This document shows, one piece after another, positions 25,396 to 35,488 of a stretch of 64,000 nucleotides of DNA (position 1 is its first letter; every line of letters starts with the position of its first letter). Source of the stretch: Azospirillum thermophilum (GTDB lineage Bacteria > Pseudomonadota > Alphaproteobacteria > Azospirillales > Azospirillaceae); contig NZ_CP029356.1 in the NCBI RefSeq assembly GCF_003130795.1, positions 261,001 to 325,000 of the forward strand, given 5' to 3'. The position numbers and the translations under genes were made by a program. The notes under the pieces were generated by a model. It saw only the letters and a program-made list of their open reading frames with translations, did not search any database and had not been told where the DNA came from.

Positions 25396-25590
25396 ATGAA
25401 CGACCTGCCCCACCGGCAGACGTGGCGCTGCCGCGTTGCCGAACTGCTTCAGGACCCGATCGCCCAGGCGCTGCTGCGCCGCGACCGGCTGACCGACGCC
25501 GCGGTGCTGGCCCAGCTTTCGCCCATCGCCGACCATCTGCGCGGCGCCGGGTCCCTCAGAGCTTCAGCCCCGCAACACCATCCAGATTGA
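25396..25590 (+). CDS. Small hypothetical protein
   Basis: A 64-residue protein (MNDLPHRQTWRCRVAELLQD, then ALLRRDRLTDAAVLAQLSPI) with the look of a real short helical protein of this group. Its last 35 bp overlap the end of the convergent pentapeptide-repeat gene, and the final dozen residues look non-conserved. The function is unknown. Confidence 0.5.
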   Translation: MNDLPHRQTWRCRVAELLQDPIAQALLRRDRLTDAAVLAQLSPIADHLRGAGSLRASAPQHHPD

Positions 25591-26851
25591 CGCCGTCCAG
25601 CAGGGCGCGGCGCTCCACCTTGGCGCCGAACAGCTTGGCGCCGCTGAGGTCCGCCTTGCCGAGGTCGCAGCCGATCAGGGTGGCGAAGGAGAGGTCGGCC
25701 CCCGACAGGTTCGCGGTGCGCAGGCAGGCCCCCGACAGGTCGGCATAGCGCAGCCGCGCGCCGGACAGGTCCGCGCAGCGCGACCGCTGCTCGTCGAACA
25801 CCAGCGAGCGGAGGTTGACGTTGCGCAGGTCGGCGTTGTTCAGCTTCGCCCGCTTCAGGTTCACGCCGCGCAGGTCGCCGCCGGCCAGCGTCGCCCCGCG
25901 GAAATCGGCGTTGTCCAGGGTCGCCGCCTGCAACTGCACCCCCGACAGGTCGAGCCCGTAGAAGGTCCCGCCCGACGCCCGCAGCATGGTGAGGCAGGCA
26001 TGGGCCAGCGACGGCGCATGGCGCAGGTCGAAACCCGAGAGATCGAGCGCCGTGCCCTGCGCCCCGCCCGACCCCACCCAGGCCATGTGGTCGTGCAGCA
26101 GATCCTCCAGCGACCGGCCGAGTTCGGCGATCACCCGGCCGACCGGCTTGTCGGTCAACGCCTCGCTGGTGTCGGCGTCGGTGAGGTCGGTCATGACCAT
26201 CGAGGTGCCGGTCAGCACCGCCCCGCGCAGGCAGGCGCCCCGCAGGTCGGCGCCCGACAGGTCCGCCCCCTCCAGGTTCGACCCGCTGAAGTTGGCGCCG
26301 CGCATGGTGGCGCGCACCAGCTTGCATCCCTTCATCACCGCGTCGGTGAAGTCGGTGTGGATCGCCATGGCGCCGGACAGCCGCGCGTTGGTCAGGTTGG
26401 CGCCGGAAAGGTCGGCGCCCGACGCCTCCGACGGGCGGGACTCGATCTGCAGCAGGCGGAGGTTGCCGTCGCGGTCCTTCTCGGCCAGCGAGCCGTCGCG
26501 CAGGTCGGCCTCGAACAGGTTGGCGCCGACGAGGACGGCGCCGCGCAGGCAGGCGCCGCGCAGGTCGGTCTTGATCAGGCTGGCGCCCTCCAGGTTCGCC
26601 TGGCGCAGATCGGCGGCGAACAGGGCGGCGCAGTCGAGCTTCGCCCCCGACAGGTTGGCGCCGCGCAGCACCGCCCCGGTGAAATCGGCATGGGCGAGGT
26701 CGCGGTGCGACAGGTCGAGGTGCGACAGGTCGTGGAAGGACAGGATCGCCCGCGCCCCGCCGATGCGGGCGTTGCGGAACATCTCGTGCCGGCGCACCGC
26801 CTGGTCGAGCTGCATCTGGTCGAGACGGATCATGGGTCGTTGCTGGGTCAT
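25556..26851 (-). CDS. Pentapeptide-repeat protein
   Basis: A 431-residue protein dominated by A(D/N)LxG pentapeptides in three blocks (about 45-125, 150-215 and 285-425), which fold as right-handed quadrilateral beta-helices. A non-repeat insert of about 50 residues (DTSEALTDKPVGRVIAELG and DLLHDHMAWVGSGG) separates blocks two and three; an insert of this kind could be a binding or dimerisation loop. The N-terminus (MTQQRPMIRLDQMQLDQAVR) includes a segment seen in proteins with PilZ-type partners only weakly, so I draw no function from it. ATG 26851 is chosen; 26833 is possible. Confidence 0.88.
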   Translation of the reverse strand: MTQQRPMIRLDQMQLDQAVRRHEMFRNARIGGARAILSFHDLSHLDLSHRDLAHADFTGAVLRGANLSGAKLDCAALFAADLRQANLEGASLIKTDLRGACLRGAVLVGANLFEADLRDGSLAEKDRDGNLRLLQIESRPSEASGADLSGANLTNARLSGAMAIHTDFTDAVMKGCKLVRATMRGANFSGSNLEGADLSGADLRGACLRGAVLTGTSMVMTDLTDADTSEALTDKPVGRVIAELGRSLEDLLHDHMAWVGSGGAQGTALDLSGFDLRHAPSLAHACLTMLRASGGTFYGLDLSGVQLQAATLDNADFRGATLAGGDLRGVNLKRAKLNNADLRNVNLRSLVFDEQRSRCADLSGARLRYADLSGACLRTANLSGADLSFATLIGCDLGKADLSGAKLFGAKVERRALLDGVNLDGVAGLKL

Positions 26852-26926
26852 GGCGCGCCGAACCTGGTCGTTGCGCAACTGTCGCGCGCCGCCGCTTCAG
26901 ATTTGGTTAAAATGTCACGCGGTCGG

Positions 26927-29086
26927 TCACGCCGCCGTCTGGCGATGCACGGGGCGGCCGGGCGGCCCGACGGACAGGGCGGCCAGCGCCTCCCGGAGCT
27001 GGTCCGGCGGATAGGGCTTGTGCAGCAGCCGGCATCCCGCCGCCGCCGCCTCGCGGATGCGTTCGGCGGCGGTGTCGCCGGTCATGACGATGGCGGGGAC
27101 CGGGCCGCCGGTCATCTCCGCCACGCGGCGGATCACCTGGACGCCCGTCAGGGAGCCCGGCAGGCGGAAATCGGTCACCACCACGTCCGGCCGCTTGCCG
27201 GAGGCGCGCAGCAGGTCCAGCGCCGCTCCGCCGTCGGCCGCCGCCATCACCTGATGCCCCCAGCTCTCCAGCAGCATCGTGACGCCGCTGCGCTGAACCG
27301 GATCGTCCTCCACCACCAGGATCAGGCGCGGCGCGGCCGGACCGGCGGCGTCCCCCGCCGTGCCGGCCGACTCCTCGCCCCGCCGTTCCGCGCCCGAGAC
27401 GGGCACGGTGATGGAGAAGACCGAGCCCTGGCCGTAGCGCGAGCGCACCTCCACCACATGGCCGAGCAGGGCCGCCTTGCGCCGCACCTTGGAGAGGCCG
27501 AGGCCGAGGCCGTGGCGGCTGTCGCGCTCCGGATTGCCGAGCTGGACGAAGTCCTCGAAGATCGCGTCGAGATGTTCGGTCGGAATGCCGGAGCCGGTGT
27601 CCCACACCTCCACCCGCAGCCACTGGCCACGGCGGCGGCAGCCAAGCACGATGCGGCCCTCGCGGGTGTAGGTCACGGCGTTGCGCAGCAGGTCGCGCAG
27701 CATCCGGGTGAACAGCGCGCGGTCGGTGCGCACCGTCGCGTCGCAGGGCAGGACGCGGAACTCCAGCCCCTTCTCCGCCGCCGCCGCGCGGAACTCGGCG
27801 CCCACCGTCTCCAGCACCGGGCCGATCGGCACGTCGGCGACCTCCGGCCGGACCACCCCGGCGTCGAGCGTGGCGACCTCCAGCAGGGCGTGCAGCAGGT
27901 TCTCGCCGCTGTCCAGCGCCTGCCCCATCTTCTCGCCGATGGAACGGTCGCGCGGGTCGGCCAGCCGCTCCATCAGCAGATGGTGGAACAGCCGCAAGGC
28001 CTGGAAGGGCTGGCGCAGGTCGTGGTTGGCAGCGGAGAGGAAGCGTGCCTTGGCCTGGTTCGCCCGTTCCTTCTCGGCCAGCGCCCGCACCAGCTTGTGG
28101 TTGAGCGAGCGCAGGTCGGCGGTGCGGTCCGCCACCCGCTGTTCGAGCTGGGCATTGGCGTTGGTCAGCGCGCGGCGGGCCTGCTCCTCCCGCCGCAGGC
28201 TGCCGAAGCCGATCCAGGCGATGGCGCCCAGCGCGACGAGGCCGAGGAGGACCAGCCCAAGCCCGCGCTGCAGCCGGGTGTGCCAGGACAGCAGGATCGT
28301 CGCATGGGGGACGGCAACCGCCACGGTGACCGGCACGGTGCGCATCTGCTTCAGGCCGACCAGCACCGTGCGGCCCTCCAGAACACGGTCGCGCAGCACC
28401 GTCTCCTCTCCCGCAACCAGCGCCGGCAGCGCGCCGAGAGTCGCCGCGCCGGCCCCCGCCAGCCGGCGGCCGTCCTGCCGGAACAGGCCGGCCGTCACGT
28501 CCGGCCCCATGCTGAGGTTGCCGGCGACCGACGACAGCGCATCGGGCGGCAGGGCGAGCAGCACCGCCCCCTCCGTCGCTCCGGACGGACCGTGCAGCGG
28601 GCGGGCGAGGATGACGGCGGTGCGCCCGTCGACCGGGGCGGTGGTGATGAGGGTGCCCGCTCCGCCCGCCGGAGCGCTGCCCGCCGGGTCGAAGAGCGCC
28701 TGCATGTCCGCCGGCGGCAGCGGCGGCGGCGCGCCCGCCAGGGGCCGGCCCTGCGGATCGACCGCGGACAGCACGCCGAACTCCCCCGCCGCCAGGATCG
28801 CCTTGACCGAGGGACGCTCCAGAATCCCGATGCCGCGCTCCTGCTCCGTCAGGATGGCGAGGCGCAGCAGGGTGGTCGAGGCGCCCTCCAGCACCGTCTC
28901 CACATGGCCGCCGAGCAGGCGGGCGGCCTCGCCGACGCGCTGTTCGGCGCGGTGCAGGGTGTCGAACCGGTCGAGCAGGCTCATCACCCCCCAGGCGCCG
29001 ACGCCCAGCAGGCCGAGCAGGATGGTGCCCGCGGCAAAGACGGTCTTCAGGGTCGGCACCAGGGCATGGGCAGGAAACCGGGACAT
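26927..29086 (-). CDS. Hybrid sensor histidine kinase / response regulator
   Basis: A 719-residue membrane kinase. A first membrane segment (about 15-35) and a second (about 273-295) flank a 235-residue extracytoplasmic sensor part of the double-Cache type by size. A coiled coil follows, then HisKA with His355 (SAANHDLRQP), and HATPase with N box (RDLLRNAVTYT), G1 (DTGSGIP) and G2 (GLGLGLS). A C-terminal receiver carries Asp639 (VVVTDFRLPG) and the Lys in HKPYPP. The NHDLRQPFQALRLF H-box belongs to the group that often phosphorylates orphan regulators. No DNA-binding regulator is adjacent; the signal is unknown. Confidence 0.9.
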   Translation of the reverse strand: MSRFPAHALVPTLKTVFAAGTILLGLLGVGAWGVMSLLDRFDTLHRAEQRVGEAARLLGGHVETVLEGASTTLLRLAILTEQERGIGILERPSVKAILAAGEFGVLSAVDPQGRPLAGAPPPLPPADMQALFDPAGSAPAGGAGTLITTAPVDGRTAVILARPLHGPSGATEGAVLLALPPDALSSVAGNLSMGPDVTAGLFRQDGRRLAGAGAATLGALPALVAGEETVLRDRVLEGRTVLVGLKQMRTVPVTVAVAVPHATILLSWHTRLQRGLGLVLLGLVALGAIAWIGFGSLRREEQARRALTNANAQLEQRVADRTADLRSLNHKLVRALAEKERANQAKARFLSAANHDLRQPFQALRLFHHLLMERLADPRDRSIGEKMGQALDSGENLLHALLEVATLDAGVVRPEVADVPIGPVLETVGAEFRAAAAEKGLEFRVLPCDATVRTDRALFTRMLRDLLRNAVTYTREGRIVLGCRRRGQWLRVEVWDTGSGIPTEHLDAIFEDFVQLGNPERDSRHGLGLGLSKVRRKAALLGHVVEVRSRYGQGSVFSITVPVSGAERRGEESAGTAGDAAGPAAPRLILVVEDDPVQRSGVTMLLESWGHQVMAAADGGAALDLLRASGKRPDVVVTDFRLPGSLTGVQVIRRVAEMTGGPVPAIVMTGDTAAERIREAAAAGCRLLHKPYPPDQLREALAALSVGPPGRPVHRQTAA

Positions 29087-29570
29087 CGGCAGCGCGGTTG
29101 GTCTGGGTGACCACCGGCGGCGGACGCCGGGTGGTGGGGACGGGGGGTGGAGCGGTTCAGATCAGGCCGGATCGGCGGACGGCGGAAGACTCGACGACAG
29201 AGACAGAGATGGCTGAACCATTGGTTGCCGATCCCGCGGCAGACGAGCAGCAGCTTGCCACAGAGGATGGAACGGGCCGGCTTCTTGCCACGAAACGGTA
29301 ATCATCAGTCTGCCGAAGCGGTAATCGTTACTTTGCTCTATTTACGCTTTCGGACCATACCATGGCAGGCATTCCGCAGCGACCCGCCATCGAGGCTATA
29401 TCAATGCTCATACGGCGCCGGATCTTTGGGATGGATCCTTCAGGACGGGTTATCGCGCGGACGGCGATGCGGCTGCGGACTCCGGCGTCGGGGATCAATG
29501 AGGCGGCCGGCTTGTTCTTCCATCACCGGCGCAGCCCCCTGCGCAGTCTCCCCATCGTGCGAGGCCCAGA
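29087..29570. other. Intergenic region upstream of glgX
   Basis: This 484-bp gap separates the divergent kinase and glgX genes. An AT-richer stretch at about 29300-29420 probably holds the promoters. Short frames on the plus strand here have poor codon use and are not called. Confidence 0.45.
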
Positions 29571-31931
29571 TTGAAGAAGTTTCCCGCCGCCCCGCAGGTT
29601 TCCCGCCGGTCCCGGATCCGGGAAGGCCTGCCCTACCCGCTCGGCGCCACCTGGGACGGGTTGGGCGTCAATTTCGCGCTGTTCTCGGCCAATGCCACCA
29701 AGGTGGAGCTGTGCCTGTTCGACCAGGAAGGCCGCCGCGAGCTGGAGCGGATCGAGCTTCCGGAATACACCGACGAGGTGTGGCACGGCTATCTGCCCGA
29801 CGCCCGGCCGGGCACCGTCTACGGCTACCGCGTCCATGGCCCCTACGAACCGCGGGCCGGCCACCGCTTCAACCCGAACAAGCTGCTGCTCGACCCCTAC
29901 GCCAAGCACCTGATCGGCCCGCTGCGCTGGTCGGACGCCCATTTCGGCTATCGCGTCGGCTCGCCGCGCGGCGACCTGTCCTTCGACCGGCGCGACAGCG
30001 CGCCCGGCATGCCGAAATGCGTGGTGGTCGACCCCGCCTTCACCTGGGGCAGCGACCGCCACCCGGCGATCCCGTGGGAACGGACGATCATCTACGAGAC
30101 GCATGTCCGCGGCTACACCATGCGCCACCCGGCGGTGCCGCCGCAGCATCGCGGCTCCTTCGCCGGGCTGGCTCAGCAGGAGGTGGTGGACTACATCCGT
30201 TCGCTGGGCGTCACGGCGGTGGAACTGCTGCCGGTCCATGCCTTCATCGACGACCGCTATCTTCTGGAGAAGGGGCTGCGCAACTACTGGGGCTACAACT
30301 CCATTTCCTTCTTCGCGCCGGACCCGCGCTATCTCGGCACCAGCCGGATCTCCGAGTTCAAGGAGATGGTCGCCCGCTTCCACGAGGCGGGGATCGAGGT
30401 GATCCTGGACGTGGTCTACAACCACACCGCCGAAGGCAACGAGATGGGGCCGACCCTCAGCTTCAAGGGGATCGACAACGCCTCCTACTACCGGCTGGCG
30501 CCGGACCCGCGCTACTACATCAACGACACCGGAACCGGGAACACGCTGAACCTCAGCCACCCGCGCGTGCTGCAGATGGTCAACGACAGCCTGCGCTACT
30601 GGGTGACCGAGATGCATGTCGACGGCTTCCGCTTCGACCTCGCCACCATCCTCGGACGCGAGCCGCACGGCTTCGACCAGGGCGGCGGCTTCCTCGACAG
30701 TTGCCGGCAGGATCCGGTGCTGTCCCGCGTCAAGCTGATCGCCGAGCCGTGGGACTGCGGCCCCGGCGGCTATCAGGTCGGCGGCTTCCCGCCGGGCTGG
30801 GCGGAGTGGAACGACAAGTTCCGCGACACCGTCCGCGCCTATTGGAAGGGCGACGAGGGCAAGCTGCCCGAAATGGCGGCCCGCCTGACCGCCTCGGGCG
30901 ACCTGTTCAACAAGCGCGGGCGCAAGCCCTGGGCCAGCGTCAACTTCGTCACAGCCCATGACGGCTTCACGCTGAACGACCTCGTCTCCTACAACGACAA
31001 GCACAACGAGGCGAACGGCGAGGACAACCGCGACGGCCATTCCCACAACATCTCGTGGAACCACGGCGCCGAGGGGCCGACCGACGACGCGGAGATCCGG
31101 GCGCTGCGCCTGCGCCAGATGCGCAACCTGCTGGGCACGCTGCTGCTGTCGCAGGGCACGCCGATGATCCTGGCCGGCGACGAGTTCGCCCGCACCCAGC
31201 ACGGCAACAACAACGCCTATTGCCAGGACAACGAGATCAGCTGGATCGACTGGGAGGACATCGGCGAGGACGGCCATGCGCTGACCGAGTTCGTCCGCCG
31301 CGTCATCGCGCTGCGCCAGAGCCATGCCCTGCTGCGCCGCGGCCGCTTCCTGACGGGGGTGTACAATCCCGACCTCGACGTGAAGGACGTCACCTGGGTC
31401 ACCCCGGCCGGTACGGAGAAGACCACCGAGCAGTGGCAGGATCCGATGGCGCGCTGCCTCGGCATGCTGATGGACGGGCGGGCGCAGGCGACCGGGATCA
31501 AGCGGGTGGCCGGCGACGCCACGCTGCTGCTGATCATCAACGCCCACCACGACGTGGTGCCGTTCAAGCTGCCGGAGGTGGCGGGCGGCAGCCAGTGGAT
31601 CTGCCTGCTCGACACCGGCGAGCCGGAACGGCTGGAGGTCTCCACCGCCCGCAGCGGCGACGACGTCCCGGTCAACGGCCGGACCCTGATGCTGTTCGAG
31701 CTGATGCCCGACCGCCGGGCCGACACCGCCCTGCGCGCCGCCGCCCGGGCGATTCGCGACACCGCCCAGGCGGTGCCGGCCGAGGCCCTGGCCAGGCCGG
31801 AACCCGCCGTCCCCGCCGACGCGCTCGGCGAACCGGCGGAGGTCGAGCCGGTGGGGGCCGGGCCGGCGGACCCCGTGGGGACGCAGGAGGACATGCCGGC
31901 GCAGAGCGATGCCGAGTCGCCGGCCGAGTGA
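29571..31931 (+). CDS. glgX: Glycogen debranching enzyme GlgX
   Basis: A 786-residue isoamylase-type debranching enzyme that cleaves alpha-1,6 branches of glycogen limit dextrins. It has an N-terminal CBM48-like domain ([20 protein letters not shown]), then a GH13 barrel with DVVYNHT, the nucleophile segment DGFRFDLA, acid/base Glu in LIAEPWD, and the [19 protein letters not shown] loop. The last 65 residues are an Ala/Pro/Glu-rich tail not usual in GlgX. The start is TTG 29571 with GAGG upstream, as no ATG or GTG fits. No other glycogen gene is nearby. Confidence 0.93.
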   Translation: MKKFPAAPQVSRRSRIREGLPYPLGATWDGLGVNFALFSANATKVELCLFDQEGRRELERIELPEYTDEVWHGYLPDARPGTVYGYRVHGPYEPRAGHRFNPNKLLLDPYAKHLIGPLRWSDAHFGYRVGSPRGDLSFDRRDSAPGMPKCVVVDPAFTWGSDRHPAIPWERTIIYETHVRGYTMRHPAVPPQHRGSFAGLAQQEVVDYIRSLGVTAVELLPVHAFIDDRYLLEKGLRNYWGYNSISFFAPDPRYLGTSRISEFKEMVARFHEAGIEVILDVVYNHTAEGNEMGPTLSFKGIDNASYYRLAPDPRYYINDTGTGNTLNLSHPRVLQMVNDSLRYWVTEMHVDGFRFDLATILGREPHGFDQGGGFLDSCRQDPVLSRVKLIAEPWDCGPGGYQVGGFPPGWAEWNDKFRDTVRAYWKGDEGKLPEMAARLTASGDLFNKRGRKPWASVNFVTAHDGFTLNDLVSYNDKHNEANGEDNRDGHSHNISWNHGAEGPTDDAEIRALRLRQMRNLLGTLLLSQGTPMILAGDEFARTQHGNNNAYCQDNEISWIDWEDIGEDGHALTEFVRRVIALRQSHALLRRGRFLTGVYNPDLDVKDVTWVTPAGTEKTTEQWQDPMARCLGMLMDGRAQATGIKRVAGDATLLLIINAHHDVVPFKLPEVAGGSQWICLLDTGEPERLEVSTARSGDDVPVNGRTLMLFELMPDRRADTALRAAARAIRDTAQAVPAEALARPEPAVPADALGEPAEVEPVGAGPADPVGTQEDMPAQSDAESPAE

Positions 31932-31947
31932 CGCGAGAGAGGCGGGC

Positions 31948-31988
31948 GCGGCCCGTCCGGCCGGCGCAGGCACGGCCGGACGGGCCGC
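31948..31988. terminator. Perfect 16-bp inverted repeat between convergent genes
   Basis: GCGGCCCGTCCGGCCG (31948-31963) and its exact complement (31973-31988) flank a 9-nt loop, 16 bp after the glgX stop and 4 bp before the stop of the minus-strand gene. The position suits a bidirectional terminator, though neither side has a strong T-tract. Confidence 0.5.
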
Positions 31989-31992
31989 CCGA

Positions 31993-32337
31993 TCAGTGCG
32001 GGGGAGCGCTGGTCGGCGTCTCGCCGCGGATCGTCAGCACGACGCCGTCGTCGGCGGAGGCCAGGTCCTTCGACGCGTCCCGGGGAATGGGGATCTTCTG
32101 CCGGCGGCAGAACAGCAGGAGCAGCGCCAGCGTTTTGCTGGCGGTAAAGGCGATGTCGCGCGATTTCGTCGCGCCGCTCTGCTGGATCTGCACCACCAGA
32201 CCGCCGCCCGGCTTGGGTGTCACCGTCGTGACGACGCCGAGCGGCAGGTCGGACTGGTTCGGCACCTTCTGGTACCAGGCGAGGGCTTTCTTGAGAGCCG
32301 AGTTGGTGAAGAACAGCTCTCTGGTCTCGATGATCAT
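31993..32337 (-). CDS. Conserved hypothetical protein
   Basis: A 114-residue protein ([20 protein letters not shown]...). It combines an N-terminal helix, a beta-rich middle ([20 protein letters not shown]) and a hydrophobic helix ([20 protein letters not shown]). I do not recognise the family. It lies 12 bp downstream of the winged-helix gene on the same strand, so the two are probably cotranscribed and may work together. Confidence 0.65.
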   Translation of the reverse strand: MIIETRELFFTNSALKKALAWYQKVPNQSDLPLGVVTTVTPKPGGGLVVQIQQSGATKSRDIAFTASKTLALLLLFCRRQKIPIPRDASKDLASADDGVVLTIRGETPTSAPPH

Positions 32338-32349
32338 TCACAGGCCAAT

Positions 32350-32745
32350 TCAGGCCCGGCCGCCCTCCAGCCCCGGATTCAACCGGAACGTGATCGCACG
32401 ACCCAGTTTGGAGTCCCGCAGAAGGATCTGCTTGTTCTCCAGCAGCTTGATGGCCCGGTTCACGTTGGGCCGCTGCATGCCCAGCGCATCAGCCAGTTCG
32501 GACTGAAGCACCGGAACGGATCGATCGAAATGGAGCCGCCGGCTCAGGTAGGTGAACACGCGAAGGGCCTCCAGAGTGATCTCGCGGTCGGTCGACACGG
32601 CCCTGGAGAGGAGGTCATGATGCTGCATGGCGGCCTCGAAGCGCAAGGTTTGTACGACAAAAGGGGTGGAACACCGCCGGCGGACGCCACCGGTGCGACC
32701 GTCGATACCGGCCGGGTCCGGCGGCCGGAGCAGGGTCGGGTTCAT
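32350..32745 (-). CDS. Winged helix-turn-helix DNA-binding protein
   Basis: A protein of about 131 residues with a winged HTH in its C-terminal half: [20 protein letters not shown] forms the [17 protein letters not shown] the recognition helix and turn, and [14 protein letters not shown] the wing. The layout recalls MarR/Crp-like or RepL-like single wHTH proteins. No ligand domain is visible. The start is uncertain: ATG 32745 keeps the segment [23 protein letters not shown] 32628 would remove it. It probably regulates itself and the downstream 114-residue gene. Confidence 0.65.
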   Translation of the reverse strand: MNPTLLRPPDPAGIDGRTGGVRRRCSTPFVVQTLRFEAAMQHHDLLSRAVSTDREITLEALRVFTYLSRRLHFDRSVPVLQSELADALGMQRPNVNRAIKLLENKQILLRDSKLGRAITFRLNPGLEGGRA

Positions 32746-32862
32746 CGCGCAATGCGCGTACCGTCCGCCTCTCCCGGCCTGGATCCCTAAAATGCCAGCA
32801 TTTTCGGTCGGGATAAGGTTATCCACCCAATGTTGTCCGAGTGTGTCTCCACGATTTCGCGC

Positions 32863-32893
32863 CTGACATATTGCAGCATGCACCGTGTAATAT
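32863..32893 (+). promoter_or_regulatory. Possible sigma70-type promoter of gpmA
   Basis: CTGACA (32863-32868) and TAATAT (32888-32893) are spaced 19 bp apart, 109 bp before the gpmA start, in the AT-richer gap shared with the divergent winged-helix gene. The spacing is long and the match partial. Confidence 0.25.
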
Positions 32894-33001
32894 CGGAACT
32901 CCCCCCGCCGGGAGGGCGTTTGATGAGCCGGAACAAGATGTCGCGGCCAGCCCGCAGCCAGGGACCTGCGGTTGCCGCGCGTTGAGGAGGAGGTCCAAGC
33001 C

Positions 33002-33747
33002 ATGCACCGACTCGTCCTGCTGCGGCACGGCCAGAGCGTCTGGAACCAGGAGGACCGGTTTACCGGCTGGACCGACGTCGGCCTGACCGAGCGCGGCATC
33101 GCGGAGACCCGGCAGGCCGCGGCCCTGCTGACGGCCGCCGGGTTCGACTTCGACATCGCCTTCACCTCGGTCCTGACCCGCGCGATCAAGACGCTGCACA
33201 TCGTGCTGGAGGACATGGACCGGCTGTGGCTGCCGGTGCACAAGCACTGGCGCCTCAACGAGCGCCATTACGGCGCCCTGCAGGGGCTGAACAAGACGGA
33301 GACGGCGGCCCGCCACGGCGCCGACCAGGTCTTCCAGTGGCGGCGGAGCTGGGACATCCCGCCGCCGCCGATCGAGCCGGACAACCCCGCCTCGGCGGTC
33401 GGCGACCGGCGCTATGCCGGGATCGCCAAGGCGCAGCTTCCCGCGGCGAGAGCCTGAAGGACACGACGGAGCGCGTCATCCCCTTCTGGCAGGGCGAGAT
33501 CGGCCCGGCGCTGCGCCTCGGCGCCCGCGTCCTGGTCGCAGCCCACGGCAACAGCCTGCGCGGTCTGGTCAAGCACCTGGACGGCGTGCCCGACCAGGAC
33601 ATCCCGCTGTTCGAGATCCCGACCAGCCGCCCGCTGGTCTATGAACTCGGCGCCGACCTCCTCCCGCTGCGCCGCTATTTCCTGGGGGAGAACGGAACGC
33701 AGGAGGAGATCGTCTGGCCGCGGCGCAAGGCCAGCACCGCCGCCTGA
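33002..33747 (+). pseudogene. gpmA: 2,3-bisphosphoglycerate-dependent phosphoglycerate mutase, frameshifted
   Basis: The gene reads cleanly as GpmA from ATG 33002 ([20 protein letters not shown]) to [10 protein letters not shown], then shifts frame. The rest ([36 protein letters not shown]) continues in another frame to 33747. Adding one C in the CCC run at 33440-33442 restores the expected QLPRGESL. As given, translation stops at 33457 after 151 residues, losing the second catalytic His. A strong GAGGAGGAGG Shine-Dalgarno precedes the start. A sequencing error in a homopolymer is as likely as a true mutation. GpmA interconverts 2- and 3-phosphoglycerate in glycolysis. Confidence 0.85.
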
Positions 33748-33805
33748 GCGGACGCCCCGGCCCCGGCTCTCCCGTCAGGGCTTTCCGTCGGGGCGGGGCT
33801 TCCCG

Positions 33806-35488
33806 TCAGGAGTGGATCCAGAAGGCGGACTCGGCGAAGCGTTCGCCCTTGAACCAGTCGGGCGTCCCCGTGCCCAGGCGGAAGTTTCTGTCGCCGGCCT
33901 GGCTCTGCAGCGCGGAGGTCACCTCGCCACCGGCGTTCCGGATCGCCTGATGCGACTCCGTCTCCGGAACGACCGCGACGATGTGTCCCGACTTCCCGTC
34001 CTCCTTGCGCCGGGCGACGATCAGCCCCACCGCCCCCTGGTTCACCTCCGTCTGCAGCTTGGTCAGGGTACCGGTCTGACGCCATCCGAACTGCGGGCCG
34101 AAATCGCGGAGCCAGCGGAACAGGTCGTTGGCCCGCTGCTCGTCGACGGTGTCGGCATAGCGCGGGGAGACCGCCATGCCCTGCGCCAGCGCCATAAGCG
34201 CCTTCTGCGTCCACCAGACCCGCGGCAGGTAGACGCCGGCGAGGTGGCAATAGTCGTGCGCGTAGATGTTGCAGTAGGTGCTGCCGTCGGCCGGCTGGTA
34301 GCGGAGGTGCTTCGAATCGTCCACCGCCAGCCAGGCCACGATGCGGATGAGGGAGCGGCACAGATCTGCCGGCGTGTCGCCGGTGCGCCCCGGCTGGTCG
34401 GGCTCGTTGAGCGACAGCGCGCCCGCCTTGTCCGCCCGGCGCGTCACCTGCCCCGGCTTGCGCGGGAGGTCGGCCCGCGGGAGGTCGATGACCGGCGCCG
34501 GAGCGGGCAGCGGCTGTCCATCCTGCACGGGTTCGAGGAAGGCCATGGCGGCGAAACCGCGCAGGAACGCCCCGCGCAGGCTGGTCTCAACCTCCAGGAA
34601 GCCGTCGACCGGCACCCCGGTGACCGCACGCACCTCGTGGCCGTCGGGCAGGTCGCCGATGACGTTCGCCGTCAGGTCGGCCGGATCCCTCTGCGGACCG
34701 CTGCGCAGCCGGAGCGTCCCCGAGGTCGTGTCCACCCGGAACCGCGGCCCTGCCGCCGTCACCGGCGTCGGTTCGCGGACCAGCGCCCGCCCCGGCGGCC
34801 GGGCTGCCACGATCGGCTGGTCGAAGGAGCGGATCAGGCGAAGATAATCGTAGATCGCTTCGCCATAGTAGCGCCCCCCCGACGAGCTGCCCTGCTTCAG
34901 CCCACGCTCCGGCTTGTAGCTTCCGGTGTTGTAGGCTATTGCGACGCAGGCGAAGTCGTAGTCGCCCAGCGCGGTCCTGCCGCCCCAGCCGATCCTCTCC
35001 ATGGCCAGCCGCAGTTCTTTCAGAACCCGCTTCAGGCACTCCCCGAAGTCCATGTAGAGCCGCGACAGGAAGAAGTTCTTGTCGGTCCGGCAAAACTGAA
35101 GATCGTATTGGAAGATGCCGAAGCCGTGAACGAACTTGTGCGGCTTCTTTGAGGCGGGCAGGTAGTCCGGAACATGCTCGGCCACCTCCTCAAGCGCCCT
35201 GCGGGCGACGGCAAAAAGCTGGGGACCGTCCGGCGAAGCGATCAGTTCCTCATAGGTCCGCGGGAACGCCCGGCGCCCGCGGTCCTCGTCGAGCGTGTCG
35301 CCGACGCACAGCTCGAGTATCCTGCCGGTGGGAAGTCCCTTCAGACAGAGCGCCGACCATATATAGCCGGTTTCCTGGTACGCGACGGCGGTGAGCATAT
35401 CGACATCGAATGGCGTTCCCTGGATTTCCGGCGCGATGACTTCGGAAAACTGCTCCCTGAACCACCGCACACTGTCCCTGTTCGGCAT
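33806..35488 (-). CDS. Probable peptidoglycan hydrolase: transglycosylase-like, SH3 and CHAP-like domains
   Basis: A 560-residue protein with three parts. Residues about 1-230 recall a lytic transglycosylase/lysozyme fold: Glu39 in AYQETG, GFGIFQYDL near 127 and AIAYNTG near 188 match the E, GxxQ and AYNxG motifs. Residues about 255-320 resemble a bacterial SH3 domain (GTLRLRSGPQRDPADLTANV). The end resembles a CHAP/NlpC cysteine amidase with Cys406 (TYCNIYAHDY) and His502 (KSGHIVAVVPE). No signal peptide is seen, so export by a specialised route is possible. Start ATG 35488 has GGAGGCAGG upstream. The domain calls are from motifs only. Confidence 0.65.
   Translation of the reverse strand: MPNRDSVRWFREQFSEVIAPEIQGTPFDVDMLTAVAYQETGYIWSALCLKGLPTGRILELCVGDTLDEDRGRRAFPRTYEELIASPDGPQLFAVARRALEEVAEHVPDYLPASKKPHKFVHGFGIFQYDLQFCRTDKNFFLSRLYMDFGECLKRVLKELRLAMERIGWGGRTALGDYDFACVAIAYNTGSYKPERGLKQGSSSGGRYYGEAIYDYLRLIRSFDQPIVAARPPGRALVREPTPVTAAGPRFRVDTTSGTLRLRSGPQRDPADLTANVIGDLPDGHEVRAVTGVPVDGFLEVETSLRGAFLRGFAAMAFLEPVQDGQPLPAPAPVIDLPRADLPRKPGQVTRRADKAGALSLNEPDQPGRTGDTPADLCRSLIRIVAWLAVDDSKHLRYQPADGSTYCNIYAHDYCHLAGVYLPRVWWTQKALMALAQGMAVSPRYADTVDEQRANDLFRWLRDFGPQFGWRQTGTLTKLQTEVNQGAVGLIVARRKEDGKSGHIVAVVPETESHQAIRNAGGEVTSALQSQAGDRNFRLGTGTPDWFKGERFAESAFWIHS

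Noticed and set aside
29362..29574. A 70-codon frame before glgX whose stop overlaps the glgX start codon
   Set aside because: Arg-rich composition, no Shine-Dalgarno and no family; the overlap is likely chance.
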